From Macropodus opercularis (Eukaryota; Chordata; Actinopteri; Anabantiformes; Osphronemidae): a DNA stretch of 64,000 nucleotides. The position numbers and the translations under genes are program-made. Below the pieces are notes generated by a model. It had not been told where the DNA came from. It did not search any database and saw only the letters and a program-made list of their open reading frames with translations. The stretch lies in contig CM061092.1 of assembly GCA_030770545.1 (NCBI GenBank), forward strand, positions 17,981,501 to 18,045,500, in the 5' to 3' direction. This document shows positions 28,700 to 40,500 of this stretch, in pieces (positions within the stretch are counted from its first letter, which is position 1; each line of letters starts with the position of its first letter).

Positions 28700-29433
28700 G
28701 GAGAGTGCGCTTGTTTCCTGTCTCCCGACGCTCTCCAGGCGGAGAGTCCGCCTTTTCATCTGGCTCTGGGGGTCCGGGGAAGTCCACCACATCGCACGCA
28801 CCTAGAGCGCCCTGGAGGCTCCGCCTTCGATGGGGCAGACGACGGCCGCCCAGGCTTTCACGCCACAGCAGCCATAGACGCCGGCCACCCAGGCCTTCAC
28901 GCCACAGCAGCCATAGACGCTGGTCGCCCAGGCCTTCACGCCGTGGCAACCACCGTCGACGCCGGCCACCCAGGTTCCTGTCTTGGTTTCGTGCGGCCCC
29001 AGGGAGGGGTCCGCTTCTGTTTCCTGAGCTCGGCGGCCCCAGGGAGGGGTCCGCTTCTGTTTCCTGAGCTCGGCGGCCCCAGGGAGGGGTCAGCAACGGT
29101 TCCTGAGCTCGGCGGCCCCAGGGAGGGGTCCGCAACGGTTCCTGAGCTCGGCGGCCCCAGGGAGAGGTCCGCTTCTAGTTTCTGTTCCGGCGACCCAGGG
29201 AGGGGTCCGCTTCTGACTTTTGGGTTGAGCCCACCATGAAGGGACTAATGAACATTTAATTCATGGACATTTTAAGTTTTTCTGGTGTTTGGTCTGTTTA
29301 GTCTTGGTTCGTCTCGTGTTTTGTCTTAGTCTGTCCAAGTCCTTGTCTGTCCTTTCTGCCTCCCCTCCAGTTGCCGGGGCCATGGGATTCAGGCTTGCGT
29401 GCCGTCTGGAATCCGGCATTGGAGGGGGGGCTC
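28700..29433 (+). mobile_element. Internal 3' portion of a Ty3/gypsy-like element with minisatellites
   Basis: GC-rich sequence contains a 39-bp repeat (about 28850-28980, about 3.5 copies) and a 39-40-bp repeat with GGCCCCAGGGAGGGG (28994-29210, five to six copies). One frame gives a Pro/Gly-rich repeat. It ends in GGAGGGGGGG at 29421-29430, a polypurine tract just before the LTR. The left edge is uncertain. Confidence 0.6.
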
Positions 29434-29898
29434 TGTTACAGTCCAGCCCTTAGAGCTCTGAGGGCTCCAGGTTTTCTGTCTGTCTTGTGATGTCACGTTC
29501 TACCTCTGTGCTCCTCCCCTGCAATTAGTGCTTACACCTGTGTTTAATTTCCTGTTTAGTTCTGTATTTAAGCCTGCCCTCTTGTTTCTGTCCTTGTCGG
29601 TCCGTTGTACGTCGCACGCTGCAACGTTGTTCGTTGCTGTGAGTCGTTTGTCTCTATGTTCCGTGTGGTGGAGGTTCCTGTTCTTGTGAGTCCTTGTCTG
29701 TGTGTTTAGTCAAGTTAAGTCAAGTCATGTGTGTTCGTGTGTAGTCAAGTCATGTGTTTAGTCTAGTCAAGTCAAGTCTTGTGGTGTCATGTTAAGTGTG
29801 TTGTCAATAAAGTCGAGTCAAGTCACGTGGTCTGAGTCTGCGATTGGGTCCGCCACCTCTGCTTACACACCACACCACCAGACCCCCAGTCTGTAACA
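29434..29898 (+). mobile_element. 3' LTR of a Ty3/gypsy-like retrotransposon
   Basis: This 465-bp LTR starts TGTTACAG and ends CTGTAACA, a perfect 8-bp terminal inverted repeat with TG...CA ends. It contains a TATA-like TATTTAAG near 29565, an AATAAA signal near 29807, and a tandem AGTCAAGTC-type repeat at 29705-29825. A polypurine tract precedes it. No matching 5' LTR is present. Confidence 0.75.
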
Positions 29899-30041
29899 GT
29901 TTTGGTCCATAAGAAAAGGTTCATTGTTATAGTTGGAGGAAGATTTTTTTTTTCAGTAAATATCAATGTTGGCCCACGACTTTGTTCAAGTTTTGAATTT
30001 TGGCCCACTGTGTATTTGAGTTTGACACCCCTGGCTTAGAT

Positions 30042-30170
30042 GGTGGGGGACCTCCTTCATTCTCTGAGCTCCTCTGCTTTTCGTGTTCTTGTATCCACTA
30101 ATATGCCTCCATGTCCACGTTGTCTGTTTTTCTCTCGTAGTTGTGCTTCTCCTCTTCTGTCTCTCTCTTG
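30042..30170 (+). mobile_element. L2-like LINE 3' UTR, middle part
   Basis: This continues the UTR from 28237, with matches such as GGTGGGGGACCTCC and CATGTCCACGTTG. It is cut off by the sequence at 30171. Confidence 0.7.
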
Positions 30171-30743
30171 AAGGAATGTAAATAGTTAAAAGCTTAGATA
30201 GCAGGATGCAGGCAGAAAACAGAATAAGCTGAATGTATAGTTTGAAAGTATAGTTTAAAACCTATCAAGTTCAGAGAGTGCAAGACGTCAAATGAGGTCT
30301 TAAGCCAAACAGAACTAGAATGGGTCATAATTGAGATAATAGAAGTGGCGCACCAAAGGGACAAATCATCCACACAGTATGTGAAAAGCAGGCTGTCATG
30401 AATGGAGTAGATGAGCTGGACATGTGAGTGAAATGTGCCTGAAGAAGTGTGCCTGGGTGAGTGTGTGGAGAAGGAAATGTGTTCTATCCACAGAATATGG
30501 GGCCACCCAACAATGGAGCATCTGTGACCACCAAATAAGGCGCCCAAGGGAAGATATAGCCATGCATTGAGAAGACCATCAAACATCATCAAGATCCTGT
30601 GATCCGGTCATCAGGATCTTCTCATTCTGTTGCATGACTGAAGAAGGAACTCTGTTTAGTATAAAAGTGTGAATCGAGGGACAGACAGGTAGTCAGACTT
30701 CGTGCCCTGACTACAGAATATCACAGAAGTGAGTACACACCTG

Positions 30744-30818
<75 letters not shown>

Positions 30819-30995
30819 TTCTTATAAATATTTAATATATTTTTTCACGTGACAACAATGAAAAATGACACTTGCTATGATGTAAAGTAGTGAGTGTACA
30901 GTTTGTAAATTTGCTGTGCCCTCAAAAATACTCGAAACACAACCATTAATGTCTAAACCCCTGGCAACAAAAGTGAGTCAAGGCATATGTTCACC
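30171..30995. mobile_element. Unidentified insertion in the LINE tail, LTR-like
   Basis: The segment replaces LINE UTR expected here. It starts near TGTAAATAG (30177) and holds a TATAAAAG motif at 30660 followed by GTGTGAATCGAGGGACAGAC, a layout like U3-R of an LTR. It includes the (AT)n tract at 30750-30815. No terminal repeats or target duplication could be confirmed. Confidence 0.35.
30750..30815. repeat. (AT)n microsatellite, about 66 bp
   Basis: Uninterrupted AT dinucleotides followed by ATTTATTT. Likely polymorphic. Confidence 0.97.
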
Positions 30996-31195
30996 CACAT
31001 TGAGCCTGGGTTTGCTGGAGGTTTCCTCCTATAGAGGGAGTTTTTCCTTCACTGTTGCTATTAAAATGTACAGTTTGATTGGCTACAATTAAAATGTCTT
31101 AAACTTTACTTGTAAAGTGCCTTGAGTTAACTGATGTTGTGAATTGGTGCTATATAAATAACGTTGAATTGAATTGAAAAAATTGAATAGCTGCA
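30996..31195 (+). mobile_element. L2-like LINE 3' tail
   Basis: It contains TTGAGCCTGGGTTTGCTGGAGG, TTGGCTACAATTAAAA, TTGTAAAGTGCCTTGAG and GTGCTATATAAATAACG, and ends in TTGAATTGAATTGAA. It is the plus-strand match of the tail at 24572-24800. Confidence 0.85.
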
Positions 31196-33020
31196 GCCAA
31201 GGTGAGAAGCATCGTTTCCACCTGACTGCAGCGGTCTTATCGTGGGGGAAGGGACTTCTTTGCCTTTAGCTGGATGTCGTTGGAGATTCTCAGTCATCTA
31301 GCTGAGGTTGTCTGAAAGTTTATTCATGGCAGCTGGACTTATCCAGGCAGCTTCTCCAGTCAGTCCCTGTCCCTGTATTTGCTTTCATTCACTGAATCTA
31401 TAAAGCAGTGATGGATCAATTATTATGAAGTAGCTTTCATAGAAAAAGAAATTGTTTTTATGGTTTCTGTCTGTATGAAGCTTAATTTGTTCATTTCAGG
31501 ATACAATCCAACAATAAGACAATGTTGACTTACCAACCGAATTTTTACCAGTTTAGTTTTAATCACATTTTGGAAATCTGGAAATGTATAAAATATCAAT
31601 TAAATTGTGACCCATAGTCAGAAATATGTGGAAGTTATGACAATAGACTTGAACCAGGCAGCAAGGATCCCAGTCAACAGTTGTGTGGTGTGTCCCAAGG
31701 CCGTGTTTTGTCAAACAGTGAATAGTCGGAGGCGTCTTTTAATACACACACACATACTTTTGTGTATTGGTCTCCGCTGGACACATGATCGCTCACATTT
31801 CAAGTTGTGGGTGCTGGTGGCAGTAGCTCACTTCAGGTCACAGAAGACAATGTAAACAAAACAGTTATGTCAAGGATTATGTCTTTCAAACTCGCGTCCA
31901 TATGTTTGTTATGAGTTGAATATAATTCTGACATTTCAGAAATTAAAATGTATAACTGACACTTTAGAACTCTGGTCGTCAAAATGTAATCTGCACTCAT
32001 TGACCACTAAGCTACACAATAAACTCTATGACAGGCTTCATAGGTGCACTAATCTGAATGTATGTAGCTGTCATATAATGATATTTTCCTATATAAATTG
32101 CTGTTTTAGTGAACCTTACTTGTTTACTTGGTCGTAATATGTTTATATTATAATGTCTGATTAATACATAAATAAATAATTCACAGAAATCCTTGGTACA
32201 GTACTGTGTTGTTGTAGGACTAGGCCTGACCCGCTATGAGTGTCAGCCAATTGCCACCTACAGGTCATTTACACATAACACATGCTGTGCCTCGGCAAAA
32301 ATGACATGGAAATGCGGTGGAAATGGCGAACAAATGCGGTGGCACACTACTGGCTCTTCCTCTGCTTTACATTGGATGTTGATCCTGAGTGATAGATATG
32401 TATCTTTACCTCAAGCTTTTCATGTTGTGCTCTTATTAGTCTGACTTTCTATTCAGCACAGTATTAGTATTAACTTGGAATTTTCTTCCTTCTTTAAGGA
32501 GACATCTATAAATGACTTAAGAACATTTATTAATTATCTCAATGTGTGTTCATAAGAGATCCAAGTTAATATAACTTTATGGAAAACATGGTAGAACTCA
32601 GTCAAGCAATATTTTTTAGTTATTTGTTTTTCATTTGATATAAGGAACTCAGTATAAGGAAATATAATGTATGTATAGGGAAATGGACACATTTTACAAT
32701 AGCATAAATCCATAGACATCTGAAACTGCTCTGAGTAATTCTAGATTCTTAAAATTATTTGGGTTAATTGATTTCTTCATCACTTCCTTCAGCAATACAC
32801 TGAGTGAGTCTGAATGTGTTATCATTATTAATATTATGGTGTTGATAATGATAAATAATCTGAAGATTAAAAGATTTTTTCTACAACAACATTTTGTTGT
32901 TATTGTCATATCTTACCCCATATTTTCCTCCTTTTATTTTAAGCACAAAAAAAGTATTTATTGTGATTCGGTATTTATCAATATTCCACAGAAAGGAACA
33001 CATTTTTAGAAAGTCTTACT
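31196..33020. other. Unassigned AT-rich sequence
   Basis: No exon, RNA gene or complete repeat recognised on either strand. Short open frames lack codon bias or family resemblance. Confidence 0.5.
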
Positions 33021-33039
33021 TACTCATATATCTTTAAGA

Positions 33040-33712
33040 GTGTGGTAGTTGCGAGGCAGCGGTGAGGAGGGATGAACTCTGGCTGTGGAGTTCCTATAGA
33101 GGCCGCTAGGCGCGTCTCTGCTCCATGAAAACTGCCGAGAGAGACTGAGAGCTGGAGGAGAGGAGGAAGATGAGAAGGGGGAGGACGAGGAGGAGAGAGC
33201 GGAGAGAGAGGACGGTGTTTCACCAGCCAAGTGCAGCTTGAATCGTGAGGAGCGGACGATGGGGGGGAAAAATCCCACTGTTGTTTCCTTTTTCCAACAT
33301 CACCGTCATTAACGCGTAGCCCGGTGCGTGTCAAGACCCGGAGGCAAAGCTCTTTTCTTTCTAGGAGTATATTATTTTCATTGCAGTTATCAATAAATCT
33401 AGCTTTTGGATCAACAGTGGACTTGTTGTTGGACTAAAAGGGTTTCCCAATTTGTCTCCGCGCCCGTATAAAGGTTGGACTGCATCTAACCTGAGTTTCT
33501 ACCCTCTGGAGTGAAAAGTGCGCCAGTCTTTATTTCCACAGGCTGGCTCCTGACGCTTGAGCATTGGAAATTATTTTATTTTATTTTATTTTTTACTTTA
33601 TTTTTAGAGGGATTTGGCTTTTGGAAGGAATGCATCTCATCGTAACGGGACCTAACGCAAAGAGGAATATTGTTTGAGGTGGATAAACAGCGGATGGGAT
33701 CTTTCCTTAAGG
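33040..33712 (+). promoter_or_regulatory. nlgn1: Candidate CpG-rich promoter and first non-coding exon of nlgn1
   Basis: CpG is dense from 33050 to 33330 (about 20 CpG, including GGCGCGTC, ACGCGTAGCCCGG) and sparse in surrounding DNA, which fits an unmethylated promoter. It lies upstream of the neuroligin coding exon on the same strand. A possible splice donor AAGG|GTAAAT is at 33712/33713. Assignment to nlgn1 is inference from position; transcript data would settle it. Confidence 0.35.
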
Positions 33713-34189
33713 GTAAATACACGTCCAGAATTTCTCCGTTATGCGTTTTAAATTCCGTGGTGGGCTTTTGACACTTTAACGGTCAAAATAAAATAAAATT
33801 AGCATCTGCGTTCCAGTGAAGCTTAATTTTCTATGCAACATTAGGAGACAGATGATGAGATGTTAGTGGAGGACAAGTTCAAGTGAAGGTTGGACAAAAA
33901 TTCAGTTTCCACGTGACGCTGTCTGTGCTTAGAGGAAGGCGGACAGTGAAAGGAAGAAGCGTTGGAAGGCTCTTGGAAATGTCCCTTCTGCATCTCCTCC
34001 GCGTCTGTCTTCTACATCCACTTCTGCCTCTGGTACTCAGTTCCGAGCGCATGGACGCACAGAGCTCACACAGCCTCATCCTGCTTAAAATAGCCTTCTT
34101 ATATGCGCATATAACGATTTGGTCCAAATGAATAAGTGGTGAATTTACTCAACAAAATGCAACATCCGTCTCTCGTCTACCACCCGCAG

Positions 34190-34191
<2 letters not shown>

Positions 34192-34223
<32 letters not shown>

Positions 34224-34246
34224 TGAGTGCGCGCGCGTGCGCGCGT
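34192..34246. repeat. (TG)n plus CG-rich alternating purine-pyrimidine tract
   Basis: About 15 TG units, then GAGTGAGTGCGCGCGCGTGCGCGCG. Long alternating tracts of this kind favour Z-DNA. Confidence 0.9.
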
Positions 34247-34527
34247 TAATCTTTAACTGTGACTGCCCATCATAATCATTTTTCTTTATTGAAGAAAAAC
34301 TATTTTATTTAGTCCTAATCGAAGAGAACAACGTAAATTCGCCTCAGCGTATTTTGGCTGCAGATTGTCGTTTAATAAAAATACTCGCACCGATTCCTTC
34401 CAGTTAATCAAATGATCGCAAACCTCCTCTCAGGCTGATTGCTGGTGGGGGGGCTCATAATGGTGAATAGAGTCTCTCTATCCTCTCCCCGCTCCACGAG
34501 GAGGAGGAGCAGGAAAGTTGCGCACCA

Positions 34528-34541
34528 TCACCATATAAAAC
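34528..34541 (+). promoter_or_regulatory. Possible TATA box
   Basis: CCATATAAAACTGG follows a GC-rich AGGAGGAGGAGC stretch with scattered CpG. It could be a downstream alternative start. A motif alone is weak evidence. Confidence 0.2.
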
Positions 34542-37500
34542 TGGATGAATGCGGTATTTGTGTGTGTGTCCAAGGACTTGTCTCCCAAATGAAGTAGACA
34601 GAGCTTGGTTGCTGCCATGTGTGACCCTGGCAGAAATATTTTAATGGTGTTACCGCATTGACCCCCAAAGTCCAGGCCAGACTTAAAACAATCAGCTACA
34701 GAGACGTTAGTGATGCTGGGGCTATGCTGACATTAAATAACTGCTCTACAGGATATCTAAGGAGTGGTGGTGGCGCATATTTTACGAATTTCTTATATTC
34801 AGTCAGGCAGCACAGTAGATCAACATGTTACTCTCCACCACAGAGACATCTCTCATTGTGCACTTTGTATCTTGCAGAGGTTTAAAAAATTATTTTTTTA
34901 CAGTATACAGTGTTGCACCAAATCTTTTTTTTGTGTGTGAAGCACATCAATAAGCAATGACTCACATGCTTTAACTTACCAGCCATCAAAAGCTGTGATA
35001 AAGAGATAAGTAGTGAAAGGCATCAGACGACACAATGTGCCTTTGACCTTTACTGAAAAAACTTTGCCTCTTTGTCTTCTTTTTTCCTGCTGTGTTCTTA
35101 TTTTTCTTATAATGGGGTGCTAGACAGTCCTGTTTTCAGGTAGTTGGGCTTATATCACGTCCCAGGAGTTCATGCCACTTTGTCCCAAAGGCTCTGATCT
35201 ACAATAGCTCAGCCCTCAAGGATACTCACCCATCATCTCATCTTGTCTACTTCTCCTCTCCTCTCCTTTGTTGACTCATACTGTGCTCTTGTGTCTGGAA
35301 GACCAAGCCACCTCTCTCTCTCTTTTATCAAGTTACCCATTAAAATGACAGTTGTAGCTTAAGCTGGTTGAGGGACATTATACCACCTGCACACTGTCTC
35401 AGTGTTGATACAGTGGAATTTGTAACATATTCTCCTCACAGTTTAGCTAAGCTTGTTTCACTGTGTGGTCTAAACAGCAACAATGACATGACCAGATGGT
35501 TCAGATAGAAGTAACAGTGATTGCAGTATTTGTCAGTGTTGAGTCTGTGTGTCCCTGTTCAGAGGCTGCGTTCCTTCAAGGACATGGCCTATGAAGGCAT
35601 CACACAGTTTTGTTACCCCATTAGGAGTGTTCTTGTATAGCTGGGATGTTTCATTTAATTAAAGTGTGTTTGGTAATGTAAAAGGAAACATAACTAACGT
35701 TATTTCTTAACAAAGTAATTTGCTTGGTTGAAGATTAGGTCTAAAAGAGGCATCAGCAGCTGTTTCTCCTGGAGGTTTTCTAATCTTCAGCTGTGTAAAA
35801 AAGCATTTTACATACCCATAGCCATAATGATACAGAAATCTGACAACACATAATCATAATTTGTCAATAAAATAATGGCATTCATCAAAATCCATGCTCA
35901 CAAAATCCTTTCTGTCATTGACATTTGATGTTCTGATTGTGCATTGCTTGATATCTTATCAAATGTTGAACTGATGCTGATAGCAAATAAGAGGGGCGTT
36001 TTTGATAATTTGAGACGCCTATTTTTCTTTATACTGGACCAGCTGAATTGTTTTTTAATATTACCTATTATCTAATTGCAGAACAGTAGAGGCTTGTCAT
36101 CAGCTTCACATATTTGGCTCTACACGAGGACCTTTGCCTGTATATGAGCTTTTCTGACTCCTAGGCTCAAAACAGAGGAGGAGCTTGTTGACACTGTGTG
36201 CTGTTTTAAAATGTGGATTTGCAGTAATTTATCACTTTAAAACAGCCATGTGTCACTGTAAGTAACAAATAATAAATTAAGACAATTATCGTCAGAATAT
36301 TGTGGTTTCAGACCATATTTTTAAATGGTACTAGATTGTTGTCTCACATGAGCCTTGTTGCATAGTTTCCTCATTTTTATATATGTCACACTTTCAGACA
36401 CCTTGCTTAAAGCCCAGTGTCATGAACATGCACCTGCATTGCAGAAGACACTGGTTCAAATTTAGATCTGAGACTGTAAAAAAAAAAACACTAAACAAGA
36501 TAAGTAACAGATTGTAACTTGGTGCACACAACAAGCTTCTCTTCTTTCCTCTCCTGTCACGTATGGAATTTGCACATTAATTTGGCATTCAAATAAAAAG
36601 GTGTGTTTCTTTATAAAAGCATGCAATTGCTATTCATTTATGAGTCAGCATGATATGATAGGGCTAGTAGTTATGGAAAAATGAGCATAAATTGCCATTT
36701 TGTTGTGATTTTGAACGGTGGGGTGATTGGAAGAAATTAACTTCATATTTAGCAAAAACAACTCCCTTTGCTCAAAGTGTTTTAAATGGGCAATCCCAAA
36801 CTGAAGCCGTTCGGGAAATATGCATTATGTAATAAAATGAACTGACCTGACAGTTTACAGAAAATAACAAGATTAGTATTTTCTTGGGTTTATTACAACT
36901 TTAAAATAATTTGATGATACACCCATGGACAAGATTTTTGGTGGAAAACCCCACAATGGTCACTGAAACAGCTTTTAAGTAACAAAAGTTAATTATCTTT
37001 CAGCAGAAGCATTTAAATGATCAAACAAAAGAAACTGGCTTGGACAGATCCCTTGAAAAGATTAAGAGTAACAATATGAAGTGTGTCCTATAAAAACATC
37101 ACAGGTGTCTTCAAACTTTTATTTACTGAGGTGAAAAGTAGGACCTGTGCTGTTTGGTATCACGGTGTGCACATACTGCTTCTGCTGGAACCACAGTTCA
37201 AAAGCAATGTCCAGTTTTTATTTATTATATATATACTTTACTATTAGTGTGAAGTTATTTCAGTGACCTATGTGGGTTTTTCTTTCTTTAACAGAAGACT
37301 ACCAATAATGTTCATGTGTGTATGTGAATGCCTTTTGCTGTGAAGAGAGCCCATAAACAGTAATAAGAAATGCCAAAACAATCCCTAGGAAACAAACCAC
37401 TGTTATTTTTGTGCTTTGATAGTCAAACTAATATTGTGCTTCAACATTTTTGGCAGCACTTTACTGCTCTACTCACAGCACTTGTTTTAATTGTCAGGAT

Positions 37501-40500
37501 TTTTTAATTGCATAGTTTTCAAATCAAACAAGCATCTAATATGCTTATAGGGGTTTTAAACAGAAACATGCAAACATTTAAAATGTGTATATGTACAGAA
37601 ACATAAGAAAATCAAATGACAATAAAGGCAGAGGTGTTAAGAAACACAGTCTGCAACACGAGAATACTGTTTTCTTTTTGACTGTTTCAGCTTGAGAACC
37701 TACTTGTGAAAAAGAATTGCATGGAATAGAGAATCCAATTCACATCCCAGTCGTCTATGCAGGTTTTTTGGTAATGGTGGGAAGACTTCTTATCTCACAG
37801 AATAACAGTGTCTGGGGAGGACCCACACTTGTTGAAGCTCCTGGAACTGCAGACTTGTCATCTGCTGTGTGTATGTCCACTTCTGTGCTCAGTGATGCGG
37901 ATGTGTAACCACTGTGCCGGTCTTATCTGCATGCTGTAATCCACAAGGAAAGGACAGGGAAAATGAAGAGGAGGAAGTGGGCATATTTGGCACAGAACGT
38001 CCTGAGAGCTTGGATTGCACATTTCTTCGTCTCACCGTGTCATGAAGTAATAGCTTAGCCCCATGTCAGCAGTGAGAACACAGAACACGCTGGTAGCAGT
38101 AGATTATTCTATCAGCAGACAGTTGAGTGCAGACATTTAGTGTTTCAATGTTCTATAAATCATATCAGTATTGGCTTTGGGAGGAATTGTAGCATGTCAT
38201 CATCTCTGAGCTGTGTCTGAATTTTATCAGGTTTAAATGTTTTACATTACAGTATTGAAAGTCAAGTAACCTCAACCATTTCTCAGCACAGTTAATATGA
38301 TGAGAAGGTTGATCAGTGGGTGAATCAATTTGTCTAATTAACAGGGTTTTGTAACTAAAATTTTTTAATGATAATAATAATAAAGAATAATAATTTCATA
38401 TAAGCACTCGCAGCAACTTTGTGATCTGGCTGAAAAATAAAGTCATTATTAACCTCTAACTAAAGCCATAATCTTTCTGGTTGATCACAAAACATGTCCC
38501 ATGTCATTGATTTTAATTTGATAGATAAAACATTCTATTATCATGGGTAGTGTCAGAATCTGTGTCTGCTGTGGCCTGGTGCTACTGGCATGATTCCATT
38601 TGTTTACGAACTCACTGGTTTCTATACATAGCTGAGAGATGTGGTCACACCAGACAGAAAAGTAACAAACCGTCTGCTGTTGCTATATAATGACGAGTGA
38701 TGCTTTTGCATTTTGGATTAAAATGACTTGAACAATGAATCCTTCCTAGACAATTATTTACTGGTGGCTTAAACCTTAGTATAACTTAATAAATTCTCTT
38801 CTAAAGTTGCAGCTGAAAGATGTGGAGACTGAAAATGAAAAATCCAAACAACATTCCATAATTGAATGGTCCAATCCATGTAGCTCAGGTGTCACTGTCT
38901 GATCCTCGGACATCTCTAACATATTCTATAAATCAGCGGCACACTAATAATATTCACTTTTAGTTTTAACCAACACAAATCAATCTGAATGGATCTGCAG
39001 CGTGCAAGGGACAGAGATTTCAGTCATGACAATCCAACAGCAAATCAACAGATGCAAGTGAATATTCAGAAAACTCAGTGATCTAAAGACTTCTAATTTA
39101 GCCTGAGTTACCAGTATCTTCATCATTTCAATTTATTACCCTGGCCCTTATTTATTGGGTTATGAGCATTTGGCTGTGCTAATATGACTGAATGTAGAAA
39201 ACATCTTATGAATCATGTTTTTTTTTTCTTTCCAAATGCAATATCCATCCATCTATCGACCCTGGTGCTAAATAATATCCATCTGTCGTGCTTTACGCGA
39301 TAAAGCAGTTTAAAAGATCCTTTAGCAGAACAAAACATTTCTGAAATGTAATTCTTATGTGTTAAGTAACACTAGCAGAGCTCATTTTGTATATTTTTAT
39401 GTCAATATAAAGATATTATATATGAAGATATTCATGTGGAGCCAGGTGTCTTATAAAACGCTGACATAAACAGCCTGTTTCTCGTGTTCGTCCCTTAGGG
39501 TGCCGCTTTTAAAGGCTCCAAATCCTTTCACACATTTGTGTCAGCTGAAAACTCATCTGAGGATGGAGCTGAGAGAACACACTGTGCTTGCAGCCTGATA
39601 GGCCTGTTAAGTTTACACGGCTAAAGAGTGTTGCACAGTCTATGTGTGCATGCTCTCATGGCCGGGCAGTGTGACTGCCTATGCATTTGTGTTATTTTGT
39701 GCATACAAGCATTACTGGGACTATGCATTTTTGTTTAACCTGGAACAAATAATGCTTATAAACAACTATTTATTAAACTCCTATCAGTTTTGATGTCTGG
39801 ATCAGATTCAATGAGCATTCCCAGCAGTGCATTCTACCAGCATCCCCCCTTCAGAACAGACTCCATATTGTGCTAGAGATGGATTCAAAGTCATCAGGGA
39901 AATAATCTAGATGTCACGACTATGTAAAACTCCTGACTCCCTAAGATTTTAGTGAACAAGTTAATTTAACTTTAGGTTGAATGTGTGGGATAGCTTTCTG
40001 GACATCGCTCAGCTCTGCCTCTGTCCTAAAGGGATCTTCCTCATGCCGAGCCAGTGTGGTGGCAAGAAAAGCCAGTTTCACGCCAACCCGCTGCTTCCCT
40101 ATTGACCCTGCTGGCAACCAAGCACAAAATGTCTGCCAGGTGAACCAAATAGGAAAAGGAAAGCTCAGCTCTTCCACCACCCACGCATATAACACAGTAG
40201 CTTTCCATTTTATCCATGCTACAGTACTCAGGGCAACAGCTTGCTTAGTACGAATGACCAGCTCGACTGCCCAGCCATGTGACTAAGAGAAACTGGCCAC
40301 ATTCTACATAGTTAAGATAATGGAATAAAATTTACTACTGGCAGATTAGTGTTTTATGCACTCACCCCTTTGTTAGGTCAGACGGCTGCTTCTACTGATG
40401 TAATGACCACCTTTAAAAAAAGAATGTGCTCTTGGGTTGTTAAAGGCAGATAGATGTGTAGTCTATTACTTCAATCACAGCCAGTTATAGTATATTTAGC

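Larger units (their letters stand above)
28246..30033. mobile_element. hAT-superfamily DNA transposon with inner LTR insertion
   Basis: The ends CATAGGTGTCAAACTC and GAGTTTGACACCCCTG are inverted repeats matching at 14 of 16 positions. They are flanked by perfect 8-bp target duplications GCTTAGAT at 28238-28245 and 30034-30041. Eight-bp duplications and this GTGTCAAACTC end type fit hAT elements. Removing the element and one duplication restores the LINE 3' UTR. No intact transposase is visible; a short frame starting MAKRS at 28462 resembles the start of hAT transposases and soon stops. Confidence 0.85.

Noticed and set aside
28648..29239. Pro/Arg/Gly-rich open frames on both strands
   Set aside because: They follow 39-40-bp minisatellites next to an LTR; composition explains the open frames. 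I record them as a retroelement remnant only.
33883..34131. 82-codon open frames on both strands near the presumed promoter
   Set aside because: No family resemblance; the region looks like a GC-rich 5' flank or UTR. The hydrophobic run is not supported by other evidence.
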